DNA of 5,826 nt from contig JAASSQ010000190.1 in NCBI GenBank assembly GCA_021767845.1, positions 1 through 5,826 on the forward strand, in the 5' to 3' direction. The translations under genes were made by a program, and so were the position numbers. Shown piece after piece: positions 4,962 to 5,826 of this stretch (its first letter is position 1; each line of letters starts with the position of its first letter). Below the pieces are notes generated by a model. That model worked only from the letters and a program-made list of their open reading frames with translations. It made no database searches and had not been told where the DNA came from. The stretch comes from Roseovarius sp. (GTDB lineage: Bacteria; Pseudomonadota; Alphaproteobacteria; Rhodobacterales; Rhodobacteraceae).

Positions 4962-5826
4962 AGCTGAGCGATTTCGATTTCGACCTGCCCGAAGAGCTGA
5001 TCGCGACGCGGCCGGCGCGGCCGCGGTCCTCGGCGCGGTTGCTGGTGGCCGAGGGCGATGCGATCACCGACGCCGTGGTGCGCGACCTGGGCGAGTGGCT
5101 GGCGCCCGGCGACCGGCTGATCCTGAATGACACGGCGGTGATCCCGGCGCGCCTGTCGGGGGTGCGGCGGCGCGAGGGCGCGGCCGGTGCGACCGAGGCG
5201 AAGATCGAGGTCACCTTGCTGGAACCGGGCGGTGACGGCGCCTGGAGCGCGATGGTGAAGCCGCTCAAGAAGGTGCGCGAGGGTGAGGTGATCGTCTTTG
5301 GCGCGGGGCTGGAGGGGGAGTTGATCGCCAAGGCCGAGGGGCAGGGGCGGCTGCGCTTCAACCTCGAGGGGGACGAATTCGACGCCGCGCTGAACGCCGC
5401 CGGGGCGATGCCCCTGCCGCCCTATATCGCGGCGCGGCGCAAGGCCGATGCGCGCGACAGGGACGACTACCAGACCGTCTGGGCGCGCAATCCCGGCGCG
5501 GTCGCCGCGCCCACGGCCTCGCTGCATTTCGACGAAGAGCTTCTGGCGCGGCTGGAGGCGCGGGGCGTGGGTTTCACCCATGTCACGCTGCACGTGGGCG
5601 CGGGCACCTTCCTGCCGGTCAAGGTTGAGGACGTGACCACCCACAAGATGCATGCCGAATGGGGCCGGGTCAGCCCGCAGGCCGCCGCCGAGATCGCCGC
5701 CACCAAGGCCGCCGGTAAACGGGTGATCCCGGTGGGCACCACCGCGCTGCGCCTGATCGAAAGCGCGGCGCGGGCCACGGGCGAGATCGCGCCTTGGGAG
5801 GGCGAGACCGACATCTTCATCTATCC
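4958..5826 (+). CDS. queA: S-adenosylmethionine:tRNA ribosyltransferase-isomerase QueA (3' truncated)
   Basis: QueA acts in the cytoplasm on tRNAs carrying preQ1 at wobble position 34. It transfers and isomerises the ribosyl part of SAM to give epoxyqueuosine, the step before queuosine. Family landmarks are the start 'MKLSDFDFDLPEELIA' with 'RPRSSARLLV', 'LILNDTAVIPARL' (N57-D58-T59), 'PLPPYI', the 'TASLHFDEELL' stretch, 'HVTLHVGAGTF' (H212, G214-T217) and 'HKMHAEW' (229-235). The window ends at residue 289, in 'GETDIFIYP'; known QueA proteins have roughly 340-365 residues, so the last fifth is missing only because of the cut. The GTG start is supported by GGAGG 7 nt upstream, by the usual QueA N-terminus and by the GTGA overlap with the YhdP-like gene. 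tgt often follows queA in related bacteria, but that cannot be seen here. No disruption is visible. Confidence 0.97.
   Translation, partial: MKLSDFDFDLPEELIATRPARPRSSARLLVAEGDAITDAVVRDLGEWLAPGDRLILNDTAVIPARLSGVRRREGAAGATEAKIEVTLLEPGGDGAWSAMVKPLKKVREGEVIVFGAGLEGELIAKAEGQGRLRFNLEGDEFDAALNAAGAMPLPPYIAARRKADARDRDDYQTVWARNPGAVAAPTASLHFDEELLARLEARGVGFTHVTLHVGAGTFLPVKVEDVTTHKMHAEWGRVSPQAAAEIAATKAAGKRVIPVGTTALRLIESAARATGEIAPWEGETDIFIY

Noticed and set aside
4940..5820. Minus-strand open frames opposite queA
   Set aside because: They lie opposite an unmistakable queA and translate to Arg/Pro/Ser-rich sequence without family features.

Overview
The window reads as a piece of a GC-rich alphaproteobacterial chromosome, most likely a member of the Rhodobacterales/Rhodobacteraceae. 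The basis is the strong G/C preference at third codon positions, the protein sequences themselves (a DUF455 ferritin-like protein, a Bcp-type peroxiredoxin, a large YhdP/AsmA-like protein and QueA), and tight gene packing with 4-nt GTGA overlaps. The taxonomic call is recognition from memory, not a database result.

Layout: positions 1-59 hold what looks like the first 19 codons of a minus-strand gene (probable M23-type peptidase, TTG start), cut by the window edge. Positions 60-274 are a non-coding spacer unusually full of inverted repeats and two phased T-tracts. Positions 275-1560 are a two-gene minus-strand operon, bcp then a DUF455 diiron-like ferritin-fold gene, joined by a 4-nt start/stop overlap. 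Positions 1561-1664 are a 104-bp divergent promoter region with overlapping weak promoter-like elements and an 18-bp perfect GC palindrome. Positions 1665-4961 on the plus strand encode a 1098-residue membrane-anchored YhdP/AsmA-like protein. It overlaps by 4 nt the start of queA (4958 to window end, truncated), which encodes the SAM-dependent enzyme that builds epoxyqueuosine in tRNA.

How the genes may work together: Bcp removes (lipid) hydroperoxides, and the DUF455 protein carries a complete set of four-helix diiron ligands, so the left operon plausibly belongs to peroxide/iron handling (inference). The right operon joins a cell-envelope lipid-transport candidate to a tRNA-modification enzyme. 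These have no obvious shared pathway, so the pairing is probably one of transcriptional or translational convenience.

There is no mobile element, CRISPR array, rRNA or tRNA that I can support. The coding content is mostly conserved housekeeping. The least explained parts are the 60-274 spacer, the palindrome at 1628-1645 and the uncharacterised DUF455 protein coupled to a Bcp without the usual resolving cysteines. The very long antisense open frames opposite the genes are shadows of GC-rich coding sequence.
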